DNA from: Oscheius tipulae
Taxonomy: Eukaryota; Nematoda; Chromadorea; Rhabditida; Rhabditidae
Assembly: GCA_037178975.1 (NCBI GenBank)
Contig: JASJZH010000003.1
Location: forward strand, 7,936,001 to 8,000,000
Length of the DNA: 64,000 nt
Direction of reading: 5' to 3'
Of the stretch, positions 12,508 through 24,274 are shown one piece after another. Below the pieces are notes generated by a model. It searched no databases and was not told the origin of the DNA. It saw only the letters and a program-made list of their open reading frames with translations. The position numbers and the translations under genes are program-made. The first letter of the stretch is position 1. Each line of letters begins with the position of its first letter.

Positions 12508-13653
12508 CTATAGAAACAAACTTCGGAAACCTTGAAGTAGCAGCATTACCAGGTTTAGAAGGTTTTTCAGCGGATCTCTATTGAAGTGTTCGACGGCGGC
12601 GAAGTGGATTTGCCAGGTACTGCCGTCAACTTCGTCTTGGAGGTAAGGAAGCAGATTGTTCTGGAGCACATCTTGATAGTCGAGGCTATTCATCCTGCTG
12701 GTGACAAACTCGAGCGAGACGGTACCGTCGTGTGAGTATGCCGCCCACACCATAACCGAAGCGCCACCAAAATTTCTCTTCGAGAAATAAACCGGGTCCT
12801 TCCTCAAGTCGCGCCAATACGATGTATTCCTATCCGGACCGTCAAGAATCCACTTTTTTTCGTCGGAGAAGATGACCTATAGAAGCTATAAAAACAAAAA
12901 TTTAGATTTACTCACTTTAATCCAGTCAGTATTGAAGTGGTTTCTCGCAAAGGTCATCCTATCAGCAATGTGACGAGGGAGAAGTCGGGGAGCAGACTTC
13001 ATCTTCTGTCTGGTCAAATGAGCATTCCTGTGGATGGTGCGGAGAACAGAATGGTGTTCGAAACACTGAGACAGAGATCGGATTTCAGGAGAGCAGTGGT
13101 CACTCTTTTGTTGGAGACAGTTCGAGCGATCATCCGCTCGTCCCTGATTGTCAGCTTTCTTGGTCTTCCTCCTCTGTTTTTAGCTTCATAGCCAACAGGA
13201 TCCTTGCGATAATTGTCCACCACGGTAGGAGAACGTCCAATGGTAGTAGCTATGGTCCTGTTGCTCAATCCTTGACCAGCAAGGACGTCAACCTGTCCCC
13301 TCTCTACATCCGTTAGGCGGGCTCCTAGAGGCATCACAAAGGTATTCGGAGATGAGCAGGTGTTGAATGAGTACCAGAAGCAACTTTTTCATTCTTTTAT
13401 ACGCATGATTTAACATGTCTCGATAAGGAAAAACTCTAAATACCGTCTGCCCTTATAGTTTTGACGCTTCTGAATTCGACACATCGAGACCTTTTTGTTT
13501 ATCTAGGGCAGAAGGATAATCCGATGGGTCTGTAGATTTTTTTACAAGGGTTTTGAATACCGAAGAAAAAGATGGCATTGTCAGATTTTTTTTAAAGTGC
13601 TTAGTTTTGGCTCTACAGCTAAAAACTGGGGTGCCTTTATAGTTATGACGCGC
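12508..13653 (-). mobile_element. Decayed Tc3-like (Tc1/mariner) transposon
   Basis: The transposase runs on the minus strand. An N-terminal HTH part starts at 13337 with MMPLGARLTDVERGQ, SNRTIATTIGRSP and GRPRKLT. After a frame change near 13050 it continues (HRNAHLTRQKMKSAPRLL). A short intron follows (about 12911-12866), then IFSDEKKWILDGPDRN, which holds the first catalytic Asp, and KRNFGGASVMVWAAYSHDG. After LLPYLQDEVDGS the sequence leaves the family, so the second Asp and the last Glu/Asp are absent. The right terminus is seen at 13622-13653: complement TACAGTGCGCGTCATAAC followed by TATAAAGGCA, with a similar internal site at 13450-13470. No matching left terminus was found. The copy is therefore frameshifted, 3'-truncated and immobile. 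Confidence 0.85.
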
Positions 13654-14409
13654 ACTGTAGTTTGGCAGGTGCCACCTTTGGTCAAACGGTTTTTCGCGCG
13701 CATTATCGCGTTCGGCAGGATTTGTATTTTATTAAACCAATTCTTCGTTTGTTTTCCTCAATTCTTCTCTCATTGCTGGTTTCTGTGTTTCTGTCGTTTT
13801 TTGCATATTATGGTTTCCACATTGGGCAATTGCTAAGAAAAAAAAAATAATGGAAAAGAAATCGACAAAATTCACGTCGTTTCCGGTTTGTTTATTGCTG
13901 TCTTGCTATTTTTTTATTCTCCGAGCTACGTGAATGACTACTTCGCGTCTTTCTTTTTGTATTTCAGAGTTCAATAATAATTACAAGCTGAAGACGGCTG
14001 GGAAGTTCGGTACTGTAAGTCTATACTCGAGGACTCGTCTTCACAACAAATCTGACAGGCAGCTGTTGAGAGAAAAACGGAGTGAAATAGTGTGAAAATT
14101 GATAGGATTCCAGTGGACACTTTTTTTTGGCTGGAATAAGGCTTTCGGAGGTTGTTATAATAATTTTTTGGTACTGTTTTTGATGCCGTATCGTATTCAG
14201 AAAAAATATGAAAAAGCAGTTTTAGAAGAAAAAATGGGAAGACACGGGGTAGTCCAGAAACGAGGTATCGCTGGAATTTTTGAATTTACGCGTGGATTCA
14301 AACGAATTAAATTGTGTTTCCCTCTCTGTTTTATTCTTCCCTCTCATATGTGTTTCTTGTATCTCTTCTACTATCCAAAATGCTATTATGTAACCCATAA
14401 GTCTCACAT
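13654..14409. other. Intergenic, no gene seen
   Basis: AT-rich spacer between the transposon terminus and the small cysteine-rich gene. It contains homopolymer runs but no splice-consistent coding segment or recognisable element. Confidence 0.4.
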
Positions 14410-14490
14410 ATGAGTAGGCGTGGTCCTAAATGTCCCCACACCCGAAGGCGTGGCCTTTCCTCCACACAACCTCCAGCTGATGTGCTGCCC

Positions 14491-16801
14491 ATGCACAACA
14501 GGCTCCTGGCCATCCTCTTCCTGGTCATCGTCACAGTCAGCACTATTTCTCTAGCACAGGAGCCCTGCTATCCAGACACGTGAGTTTTATTCCTCTTGAG
14601 AGGCCCCAGCCATGTTATTGCCCTCCCTGCGACTGATGAATGTAGCTCTAGAATCTGGCCGACAGCATGCCGGAAAGCTTTTTCGGGTAAGAGTCCTCGT
14701 AGATGAGATTGCGGTAAGAGGAATGAGCATGTTTTTGTAGGCAGATTACAACTTTCGGGCTCCTAAAAGTTACAGTAACCAATATCCACATTTGCGGGTA
14801 AAACTCGTACTGCAACTCACTTTTTCAGCACCTAGATGTCATTTTCGAGTTTTGCTTGTAGAGCAAATTCATATCTACCACTTTATAGGGCATCGCTAAG
14901 TTGAAAAATCATTCGTTACCTTTGTAAAACTTGATTCAAAATTGGCGGATGACTGTCTTCAGCAGAAGAGATTTAGATATTTGAGAGCTCTTGAGACGCT
15001 CGCGTTACGCTGGGAGAGTGTAGAACAAGAGTCGGGAAACAAAACTTCAACCCTGTGTGTCTCTGAAACAATAGAAAGTTCGGCAAAGAACAGTGTTCAA
15101 GTCTTCCTGCTTTCCCGCCTGTCACAGGGCCTAATCTCTGTCTCAGCCCCGTTCCCGAATGCATGAACAATCATTACCAGATGTTGTCCTGTCCAGCCTT
15201 TGTGAATAATCTCCCACGTGAACCATCAGTCAGGGACCCTAATATATTGTTGGCAATTTGTTCTCGGTCACTTTAGAAGGTTATTTGGGAGAGAGAAATA
15301 AGTCGTCTCTGCTCTTCGATGTAATAAAAGGACGGCGCCTTCTCTATTAGCTCGAGAGATTCATTTAGGGATTGTGTCTCGACTCGTAATTAATTCCTAG
15401 CTTTAAAACTAATTGTGTCTTCCCGCTCTCGCCTCCCAAAATCCACAAGGATCGAGTTTCTGGGGGATTTGAAATGAGTGGATCCTCTCTATCCCTCTGT
15501 CTCTTTGTCTCTATGTCTTTCTGTCTCTCTGTAACTTTGCATCTCTGTCTCTCTATCTCTCTCAGTCTCTCTGTCCTTTAATCCAGACTCCCTGACCAGC
15601 ATAATTTCATGAGCTCTCTGCCATGTCGGCGAACGCGACCCAAAGAGGCAACCGATCCCCCGGGATTGTAGAGGGTGGCAGTTGAAAAAGTGCCTCACGA
15701 CTCTTTGAGGAAGAGATCTTTCATCTCTCCCCTCCGTTTTCTAATCTAACAGAGTGCCTCTTCTCTCTCTTGACGTCCGCGTTTTTCAGCCCTTTTGATG
15801 CATCTAATTGGGCGCATAATACCCCATTCTCACGCTACTCAGTAATTGGAAGCGGGGGGCTCCATCTCTCAAAAGTGAAAGGACTTTGAGAAGGAGAGAA
15901 AGAAGAGACTTGCCTTTTGTGCCTCCTGATGATGGATATGTTTGGCAGGACGCGGGCGCCTTTTCAAAAGAGAAACTAAAGGGGCTGTGAGGGTGACAAA
16001 GACAAAGACAAAGACAGAGACAGAGACAGTTCCATTCCTTGCCCAGCAAACAATGGTTTACTGGGTGTGTACGACTCTCTGGCCACAAGTGTTGTCGTTA
16101 GGCCTCCCCTTCTTCTCCCCCTGCCCCGTCCACTTGTCATCCTGCCACGAATTTAGGGATTTGCATAATTCCGTAGAGGCTTACGGAGAGGACCCTCGCT
16201 TCATTATCAACCTTGCCTTTGAGGGAAGCGGGATACTTTCTAATTAGAGAGACAGAGACAATTACTTTTTTCAGATGCCTCGACCCGACCCAAGACACCT
16301 TCTTCAGCTATCAGTCCTGCTGCGATGATGGAAACTGCTGTCCGAGGCTGCGCTACTATGTGATGTGAGTCTAATAATTCCTCCTGGAGACATTGATAAT
16401 AGCTCAATTAGGGGGCCCGGGAGATGTTCCTCGGGACCAATTGTTAGCGGCGGGAAGACGCCTCATTCGCCTAAACGAATCCATATGAGCTAGAGTCAGC
16501 CTCATCAGCTTCGCACCCCCTTGGCCAACAGCAAGAGTTTGGGCAATCTTGGGATTTTGTTTGGGATTTGGAATAGAGAGAGAGAGACAGAAGGACAGAA
16601 GAACGGAAAGATAAAAAACAAGGAGACAATGAGGCAGAGAGATAGAGTCATTGGAACAGGAAGATCGAGAGAGAGACAGGAGAACCGAGATTGATATTGG
16701 AACAGAGAGATATTGACAAGCATGTTTTCAGACCAGTCGCATTCGTCGGATTTGCCTTCTTCTTCGGAGCTTTTTTCGCCCTGTGCTTCCAATGCAGATG
16801 A
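14491..16801 (+). CDS. Small cysteine-rich single-pass membrane protein (Shisa/VOPP1-like)
   Basis: Three exons chain in phase: 14491-14579, 16275-16364 and 16732-16801, giving about 83 residues. Exon 1 encodes a signal peptide (MHNRLLAILFLVIVTV, ending near LAQE). Exon 2 is cysteine-rich with SCCDDGNCC followed by RLRYYV. Exon 3 is a hydrophobic segment (VAFVGFAFFFGAFFALC) ending in QCR and a stop. A signal peptide, a CCxxxCC-type knot and one membrane span with a very short cytosolic tail is the arrangement of Shisa/VOPP1-type adaptors, which act in the secretory/endosomal membrane. The frame is also open upstream to an ATG at 14410; I chose 14491 because it gives a clean signal peptide. 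Family assignment is by layout only and no ligand can be inferred. The first intron is about 1.7 kb and carries GAGACAG repeats. Confidence 0.6.
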
Positions 16802-17226
16802 GTCATACTGTCTGTCTTCTTTCCTCGTCTTTTTGTGATCACAAATGCATCTAATAAAGGTTTTTGACTTTCAGATAGACAGAAAGGCATTAAGAGACAG
16901 TCTGCTAGAAATTAAGTTGCAGGTCATCTAGTTTCCTCTCTTCCCCCTACAATTTACAATCAGACATATTGTTATACTTTCTCCCTGCGGCTCCCACTAT
17001 TATCTACTATTTCGTATGCGCTGTAGTAGCTTTTTTCGAAATGATGTCCGAATCGACATTTTGCATCTTTTTCAACGGTATACGATGCTCGATAGATCTG
17101 AGTTGTCCGTGAGTGGTTGAGGTGCTAGCATTTTAAAGCAGCTAAGGAATGGGTTGCTGCTTTGTTTGTTCCTTTCAAGCATTAGTTTTGGTTTTATATC
17201 ATCAACCATGCTCGTGACATTGACAG

Positions 17227-17552
17227 CTTCCTGAATTTTCGGTCCGGATGTGAGAGGACCAGCGTTAGCGGGTACTGCTGTTCATACACGGTAAGTCACT
17301 TCGTAGTGTTACTCTCCCACTGTCTGTATCTCTCTGTCTCTCTGTCCAAACAGTTCAGTAGGCAGTCAAGCATTTCTGTAGGCACTTAGCTGTCAAGAGA
17401 CGGAACAGTTACGCGCCTTCAGGGCATTTTCGGTCTCATTCTGAAGCTATCACCTTGGAAAAGACGATAAAATAACTTTCCAGGGCCATGAGCACTGTTA
17501 TCAGAAAATAGCATTTCAACGCGGAGCGCAATACTTCAATCAGGACAAGTGA
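17227..17552 (+). CDS. Partial cysteine-containing gene, 3' exons
   Basis: Two segments look exonic. 17227-17290 lies between acceptor GACATTGACAG and donor GTAAGT and reads FRSGCERTSVSGYCCSYT. 17484-17552, behind acceptor CTTTCCAG, reads GHEHCYQKIAFQRGAQYF and reaches a stop. Phases agree (64 nt with one carried base, then 69 nt). The five cysteines suggest an extracellular or membrane protein. No upstream exon could be fixed; one candidate ATG lies near 17017. It may be an alternative 3' end of the small cysteine-rich gene just upstream, but that gene has an in-frame stop first. It ends about 60 bases from the convergent nemo-like kinase. Confidence 0.4.
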
Positions 17553-17611
17553 AAATTTTTACTTTTGAGAAAGACAGTCTACCCGTGTCGTCGAAGCAGA
17601 AGATCAAAGTG

Positions 17612-20546
17612 TCAGCTAGGCGCTGGATGAAATTGTGAGTTTGTATAGGACATTTTCAGGCCGGGGCTCCTAAAGGATGCTATGAATTCGTAGATTTTCG
17701 TTCGGTAGTCGTAGACGGAGTAGCTATTCAGCTCCCGCTCCCATTCCAGGTTGTCCAGTGGCAGGGCTCGAGGTTCCGGATCCGGTGACATGGGATACTG
17801 TGGACTGGACTGCGGACTGGGATACTTCGGACAACAGGAGCAGATTGTCGCATGGTATCTCAGTCTGGGTTCGTTGAAGTAGAAATGGCCCAGTGCATCC
17901 TCGGCACTTCGTCTCTTGGCCTGAAATGTAAAAATGAGATAGAGACAGAAAGACAGAGACACAGAGAGACAGGAAGTCTGAGAGACAGGGAGACAGAGAT
18001 ATAAAGAGACAAAACTATAGAGACAGTGACCCAATGAACTCACCGAGTCAAAAACCAGAAGACCGTTCTGTAACAAATTCAGGGAACTCTCACAGAAGAG
18101 CGTTCTCCGAAGCGGATACTTGTACCCAAGATAGTCTCTCCATGATGATCGCAGATGACCGTAGTTCATTTTGATATGATTCTGGGCTCCGGGAGCAGCG
18201 TTCTTCAAGTCCTCCTCTGATGGCATGCCCATGACCTCGACAATCTTTTCGAGCTGGAAAGATGTTTTTATTGAAGCGAAGAGAGAGGCAGAAAACCACC
18301 GAGACGCAGTCAGAATTCTTGAAACATGAGGGAGAGCTAGAAAGGAAGACAGGAGATAGGGTAAGACACTGAATTCAAAGAGACACACACCGGGACAGGG
18401 ACCCACGTGTGAGATAGTCAAATAGTATATAGAAGAACTGAACAGAGACAGGGACGGGGACAGTAAACCAAAGAGTCACCGTCAGGGATCTGGGCATGGG
18501 ACAGGTGACCGCCTAAAATTGTCTATGAGACAGATAGACCAGACAGAGTATGGGACGTGGACCAGTGACTGTCTAACTGCTGAACCGAGTCAGAAAGATA
18601 GTAAGAGTAAGTCAAAATCTTTCCCCACCTGCGCCACCGAGGAAGACTGTTCCGTCTCGAACAGTATCTTTCCACCCATCAGCTCATAGAAGACACAGCC
18701 GGCAGACCATATGTCGACCTTCTCATCGTACCTGAATACGACAAACTGTCACCATCTGTTACGTCAAACACTTACCCCGTCCCTGATCCCATTAACAGCT
18801 CCGGTGACCTATAGAACTGTGTCACCACATCAATGGTCATATTGTTCTCCTGCCCCTTTTGGAAGTACCGGGCCAGTCCTGAAGCAGTTTTGCTGCCTAC
18901 ATATGGAAAAGTACTTACCAAAATCACAAATTTTAAGTAAACATGTGCTATTGACCAGTAGGTTTCCTGGCTTGATGTCCCGGTGGATTATGCCTCCGGC
19001 ATGGAGGTACTTCAGGCCGCGGAGCAGCTGATACATGAAAATCTGGACGTGTTCCATTGACATTTCCGTCGATCTCATGCTCAGATTATGCAGATTCGTC
19101 TCCATCAGGTCTGTCAGGATGTCTCTGAAAGGATTTCCTTTGAATTTGGTTCACAAATTTTGAAACACAGCCGGTAGCGCGCTTAGACTATCTGAGGCGC
19201 GCCCTATGACTGACTTTGAACCGGGGGTTCGGACCTAAGAAGTTGTTTTCGACATTTTTGATATTTTGCAGACTTGTAGAGAAGATTAAATACTACAAGA
19301 TTGCAGAACATTAGTAAGCTGGAAAGTGGTGACCTTGACCGAAAAAATGAGCGGCAAGTGTCATGACGCGGTGGAGCTACTGTATTTAAAAGTTCACGCG
19401 GGCTTTTCGGGCCAAGACGACAGGTTTGGGTCAAGTGACGTTCTGCAAAGTTGTAGCCCTTGATCGATTCTATAAATTTGTAGAGCACAAAGCTGGAAAA
19501 TGTTCACGTAAACGTAAATAATTGAGAGCCAAAGAAAAAGAATTTGTGTGCAGGACTCACATTCGGTCGTAGTCGGCTCGTGTAGGCACCAGAATATCGT
19601 GGAGGCAGAGAATCTGAAAGAGACATTGATTTTACAGTGTTTTTCTTCCAAAGAAGATACTATTGCCAAACTTATACTGCTCAAGGCTTAACCACAGTAC
19701 ATTGTCTTGCAGTAGTCAAGAGTTAGACCAATGACTTCGAGGCCTAGTGCTACTAACTCCTGTAGAACATTTTGTATACTTATAATGTTTTGGTGGGTTG
19801 TACAACTGACCAAATGCTACAAGTAGTACAAGTTTTCAAATCATGGGAACCCTTGAAAACGGTCTGTTGCCCGAAATTGCTCAATAGACCTATACGTGCG
19901 CCGTAAAGGGTTTCTCACCAAGCCCATTTACGGTCCCCAAGAAAGCATTCTCCATCTTTTTGATATTCCGCAAAGTTGTAGTATTTCATCTTCTCTACAA
20001 CTTTGCAGAACATCATTTTACCGGAAAACCACTTGTTGAATCGGAAAAGTGTGAGCAAGCCGAACATCTTGTCGTCTTAGACCCTGAGGACACAATGTGA
20101 TCTCAAAACTGCTAAGCCATGGAATGTTAGAAGTGGAAATGCTTTTAACATACCATGGCTTAGCAAGAATCCAATTTACCTTCAAAAACCTTGAAAATTA
20201 TAAGGAATACTCACATTATCATGTCTAAAACTGGCCAGCATCTTTATCTCCCGGAAGATTCTCTTCGACGACACTGGTGTGGTGAAAACTTTCGATATGC
20301 TTTTTAAGGCGACCCGTTTATTAAACCTAGGATCCATTACTGACCTGAAATTCCACGAAAAATGTCAATATCAGCAATTTCAACTCACAAAACAGTCCCA
20401 TAAGTTCCCTCCCCGAGGGCATAAGCCTGATGACTGTGCTGGAATTGCAGCTGCTGAGACTGTTGGAGCCCCGAGGTTGACTGAAACTGATAAAAATTCT
20501 TTGTAAAAGGGTCCGAACAAACCGGTTGCGGGGGCATGTCAAACAT
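17612..20546 (-). CDS. lit-1: Nemo-like MAP-kinase-related Ser/Thr kinase (NLK/LIT-1)
   Basis: Eight exons join in phase: about 20546-20389, 20344-20215, 19613-19561, 19124-18919, 18878-18776, 18731-18629, 18253-18044 and 17920-17612. A Q-rich N-terminus leads into the kinase domain: GEGTYGTV loop, RVALKS (catalytic Lys), IFREIKML (helix-C Glu), [39 protein letters not shown] and VDIWSAGC. The C-terminus has [13 protein letters not shown], close to the NLK signature LRYHTCMCKCC. In the family this kinase phosphorylates TCF/LEF-type factors in Wnt/beta-catenin asymmetry and shuttles to the nucleus. The activation loop reads [10 protein letters not shown] where NLK has a TQE motif. The start at 20546 is the first ATG of the open exon; an acceptor (TTTTAG) about 45 bases upstream means an earlier exon may exist. 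Introns carry hairpin repeats. The tRNA-Lys lies 78 bases upstream. Confidence 0.92.
19251..20020. repeat. Three copies of a hairpin repeat (core TGCAAAGTTGTAG)
   Basis: Copies lie at about 19251-19312, 19441-19496 and 19950-20020, in two introns of the nemo-like kinase. Each is an imperfect palindrome: TTCTGCAAAGTTGTAG, a 10-25 base loop, then CTACAACTTTGCAGAA. The copy at 19950-20020 is the cleanest, with both arms nearly perfect. Further copies lie at 55350-55555, 58763-58830, 59714-59795 and 59973-60015. No coding capacity. Confidence 0.75.
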
Positions 20547-20623
20547 TCGCTGCTGGAAGTGACAAGATTGCAGGGAGATGGCCTCTAAAACGTCTAGTTA
20601 CTGCGTTCAGGGCGCTCATGGCC

Positions 20624-20696
20624 GCCCGGTTAGCTCAGTCGGTAGAGCACCAGACTCTTAATCTGGCTGTCGCGGGTTCGAGCCCCGCATCGGGCT
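20624..20696 (+). tRNA. tRNA-Lys (anticodon CTT)
   Basis: The 73-base sequence folds as a full cloverleaf. The acceptor arm GCCCGGT pairs with ATCGGGC (one G-T pair), the D-arm is TAGCTCAGTCGGTAGAGC, and the anticodon stem CCAGA/TCTGG closes loop CTCTTAA with anticodon CTT. The variable loop is GCTGTC and the T-arm is GCGGGTTCGAGCCCCGC. Internal A and B boxes are intact and there is no intron. It lies just upstream of the first kinase exon on the opposite strand. Unlike the other tRNA-like sequences in the window it has no mismatched arms, so it is likely functional. Confidence 0.96.
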
Positions 20697-22350
20697 GTGA
20701 TCTTTTTGAATGTTTCAAAAGGTAAAATTCGGTCATACTCTGCTGGTTTCTTCATTCTTTTTTTTTTAAACCAATGATTTTCTTCAAGAAAGAACCAGAA
20801 ACAAGCGGAGAGTCAAGGGAAAGCCTCATAATACTTTCTGAGCCAAACGTAGCCGAACAAGAACGAGAAAATTAAAGAAAAATTGATCACTTTTTCGAGC
20901 AAAAAAGAACAAAACTGATGTTCAAAATGCTCAAATCCTTTCCCCAATAAATTTGCCCGATTTCCGAATGTTTTTATGGACTAAAATTGCATAAAAGTAC
21001 CCTAGAAAAATGGCTTTTACATAAAAAAAAAACAAGCCTGGAAATGCCTATTCCACAAAAATAGACAGAAATCCCGAGTTTCGTGAAGGAAAGTCATCAT
21101 TCAAACCCTTTCCAATAAAACCTCTTGGGGAAAAAGAGCATGAGCTTTTGAATTTGAGCAAGTTTACGTTCAAGCTTTTTAAGTTTTTTTGATAAAAATT
21201 AGGAATTTACCTATTGAAGGAGAGACAGCGGGACACGGAGAGTATAGAATTTGAAATTCCCACCCGTTACGGGTAATAACGCCCGTTTGGAGGTCGCGCC
21301 TTTAGGAGAGAGAGACAGAGAGTGTGTTGAGGCTGTTGGCAGCAGAGAGAGAGGAGAATGTAGTGGGGGCGCGCTCGCCCAAGCCCCCGAGAGAACGGTC
21401 AGAGGAGAAGAGACGCAGACGGAGACAGAGACAGTGCAAGATGGACTAGGCGACAGAAGAGTTTTATACTGTCCCGGACTGAAAAAGAGAAAGAGAGGGA
21501 GGGAGAGAACATGGCCTGGCGGGAACCTCTGAACAGAACAGAGGCTCCGAAAGTGACGAGAGTTTTGGATGAAACTGATAAAAACCTACCACTCTCCTCG
21601 TCCTGTCCCACTGTTTTCGGTTTCAAATCCAGTCTATGATAGAAGTTCAGACGTACTAACCCTAGAAAAACGCTTTCAGAATCCCTGACTCTCTCACCCT
21701 CACGCTCAAAAAGCCAGAAGCGGGATCAATCGATAACCCTTAGCTGCTGAGAAATACAATACCCTCCTCCCAAACAAAAAATGACAGCAGGGGTGGTCCA
21801 GTCCTCCTCCCCACGCACGATATGCTAATTGGGCTGCTGGAGGTAGCACCGGGAGCCACGGATTAATGGTCATGGCGCAATTTGGAGGTGATAGGTAGAC
21901 AATTTACGAGGGTCTAAGAGAGTGCGTGTGGATACGGTAATTAAGGTGATTTAGGGGAAGAGGACAGGGTCAACCGGAAATGTACATATATTCGCAGAGA
22001 GAGAGAGAGAGGTGGTAACGACAAGAGTGACAGTGGGCCTGGTAGACCTCTGGGCCAGAGACAGTTGATAGTTTCTCTGGAAAGAGGGACGAGCCGACAG
22101 TGGTTTCGTACAGGGAAAAGGGGTAATAGACATCTAGCAGACTACCGACTGGCGGAGAGACAGCAAGATAGAGACAGGATAGTTGCTGCAAGTACCTGAA
22201 TAACCTCGAGTAATGAGTCTTTATGAAACACAGCTTCAAAACAACTGAATTCCGTAATTTGTTATTCGAAACCAAAGTTTTGAAACTTCGTATTTCTGTA
22301 ATAAAACTTGAAGACTCCTTAAAAATGCCCAAGGACTTCACTTCGATCCA
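20697..22350. other. Intergenic between tRNA-Lys and the SH2 kinase, no gene seen
   Basis: This region holds AT-rich DNA, then GAGAGACAG-rich DNA (21220-21500 and 21960-22180). Open frames here are repeat-derived or lack splice sites. The promoter of the downstream kinase is presumably in its right-hand part, but no specific element was recognised. Confidence 0.45.
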
Positions 22351-24235
22351 ATGCAGCGCGAAGGAACGTCGACTCCACTGGAAGAGGCCAAGATCGTCAG
22401 GAGCCGCTCGAGCGTCGAGGAGAGGAGAAGCCGCAGTTCGTCCGCCTCGTCCAACATCGTCAGCAGCAGCTGCTTCGACACTCAGGCCCTGAAGGAGATC
22501 TACCAGCTGGAGGGCTACCACGGCTTTCTGCCCCGCAACGAGGTCAACCCGTTGTTGAAGAATTACGGAGACTATCTGATCCGAGTGACGGAGACCGAAG
22601 AGGAAGCCAACGGAACCAAGACGTGGGAGATCATCGTCTCGTCGAGGACTGAGAAGATTCCGGAGAAGTCGGGACCGGAAGAAGAACCACCGGTTAGTTT
22701 GGTTAGATTCTTCTGGGGAGACAGGGACGGGTAGCAGAGACTGAGAGGCAGTTGGCTACTGAAAGATATAGACATTTTGAACGAGAGACACAGTCAATCG
22801 GATTGGTAACAATGCCCAAATAGAAGACAACAGACGGGGTAATCTCTCTGGTGGCAGCATGGACAGAAACTTGGGCTCGGTCCAAGACAAGACAAGACGA
22901 TATTTCGACAAAGAGACTATAGGCTCCACTGAACAAGAGACATCCACAGTGACAGCAGGTTGGGTGATGGACAAAAGACATCAGACAGAGAGACGACTGC
23001 CACTGAGCAGTCGCGAGAGAGTGGGTAGACTACTGATGGATAGCGGACAGGTATATATTGCTCTAGACCCTACTGATGAACAGAGACAGAGACTCATTCC
23101 AGCTCTTTCAGTTCTCCAACGTCGTGATCGAGCGGAAAGGAGGAAAGTACGCCTTCAAGAAGAAGCAGTACACGACGATCAAGGAGCTCCTGGAACACTA
23201 CAAAAACAAGCCCTGCAACACGGCCTACAGCCGGTTCATCCTGAAGAATCCAGTCCCTCTGCAGAGCTGGGAGTACACGCACAAAGACGTGAAGCTGACA
23301 GGTAAGGAACTCGGGAAAGGAGCCTTCGGTGTCGTCCAGCTAGGCGAGCTGACCACGAAGAAGGGCAAGAAGAGGCCGGTGGCCATCAAATCAACGAAGG
23401 GAGTCAGTGATCTGCCGAAAGAGATGATCAAGAAGCTGATGGAGGAGGCTCGCATCCCTCGAGACCTCAGGAGCCCCTACATCGTCAAGTCGTACGGTGT
23501 CGCTGTGGACGAACAGGTTAGTTCAAGATCTGTCTCTGTCTCTAGCAGTTTAATTGAACATTTCCAGCCCCTTTTCATCTTGTTCGAGATGGTCGACGGA
23601 GGAGCCCTGGACAAGTACCTGAAGAGCCACAAGAGCCTGTCCGGCGACGACCGTCTCTCTATCGCGCTCGGAGCCGCCAGAGGACTCGCCTATCTCCACA
23701 TGAACAACAAGATCCATTGCGACATCGCCTCGAGAAACTATCTCATCACCACGACACGGATCGTCAAACTGACCGACTTTGGACTCACCATCGATCTTAA
23801 GCCGGATGAGGTGCGCTGCAGGGAGGGTGAAGGCCTCAAGCTGCCGGTGAGTCTACTTTTTGACAGACAGAGACAGACTGAAGGAGAGACAGAGACAATA
23901 CATCCCATTTCCAGGTCAAATGGCTCGCCCCGGAGACGCTGGACCGAGTGGAATACTCGCACAAGACGGACGTCTACAGCTTTGGCGTCTTCTGCTCCGA
24001 AGTCTTCTCCGGATCCGAGCCCTATGAAAACCGAAGCAAGGAGGACGCTAAGAAGATGATCATCAACGGACAGCCGCCCATCGTTCCGAAGCCCTGCCCG
24101 CAGCAGCTGCAAGACTTCCTGGCCCAGCGAATCTTCAGCAAGGACCCGAAGAAGAGACCCCGGATGGAGGAGGTCATCGTAGCCCTGACCAACGCCGGAG
24201 CCAAGGACGCCGAGCTGCCGAAGAAGAAGAAATAG
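22351..24235 (+). CDS. Fer/Fes-type SH2 non-receptor tyrosine kinase
   Basis: Four phase-0 exons, 22351-22692, 23103-23516, 23568-23846 and 23915-24235, give 451 residues. A Ser/Arg-rich leader is followed by an SH2 domain (about 48-160: YLIRVTE carries the phosphotyrosine-binding Arg; ERKGGKYAFKKKQY; ELLEHYK). The kinase domain (about 180-430) has GKGAFGVV, PVAIKST, a helix-C EEARI, HCDIASRN in the catalytic loop, DFGLT, VKWLAPETL, DVYSFGV and a lysine-rich tail. There is no FCH/F-BAR region, so this is the short nematode Fer-like type used in germ line and embryonic signalling. The HRD Arg is Cys, and the activation loop between DFG and APE has no Tyr. Lys, Asp and DFG Asp are all kept, so activity is possible but loop-phosphorylation control is unlikely. 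Which paralogue it is cannot be told. Confidence 0.9.
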
Positions 24236-24268
24236 GGTCCCCGAAACAACAGCTTATGTCAGAACACA

Positions 24269-24274
24269 AATAAA
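24269..24274 (+). terminator. Polyadenylation signal AATAAA
   Basis: A canonical AATAAA lies 33 bases after the stop codon of the SH2 kinase, in an A-rich context, and is the likely 3' end signal for that transcript. Confidence 0.6.

Noticed and set aside
20327-20542. 71-codon minus-strand frame beginning MTCPRNRF
   Set aside because: It overlaps the kinase N-terminal exon in another frame; the Q-rich frame leads in phase to the GEGTYGTV loop.
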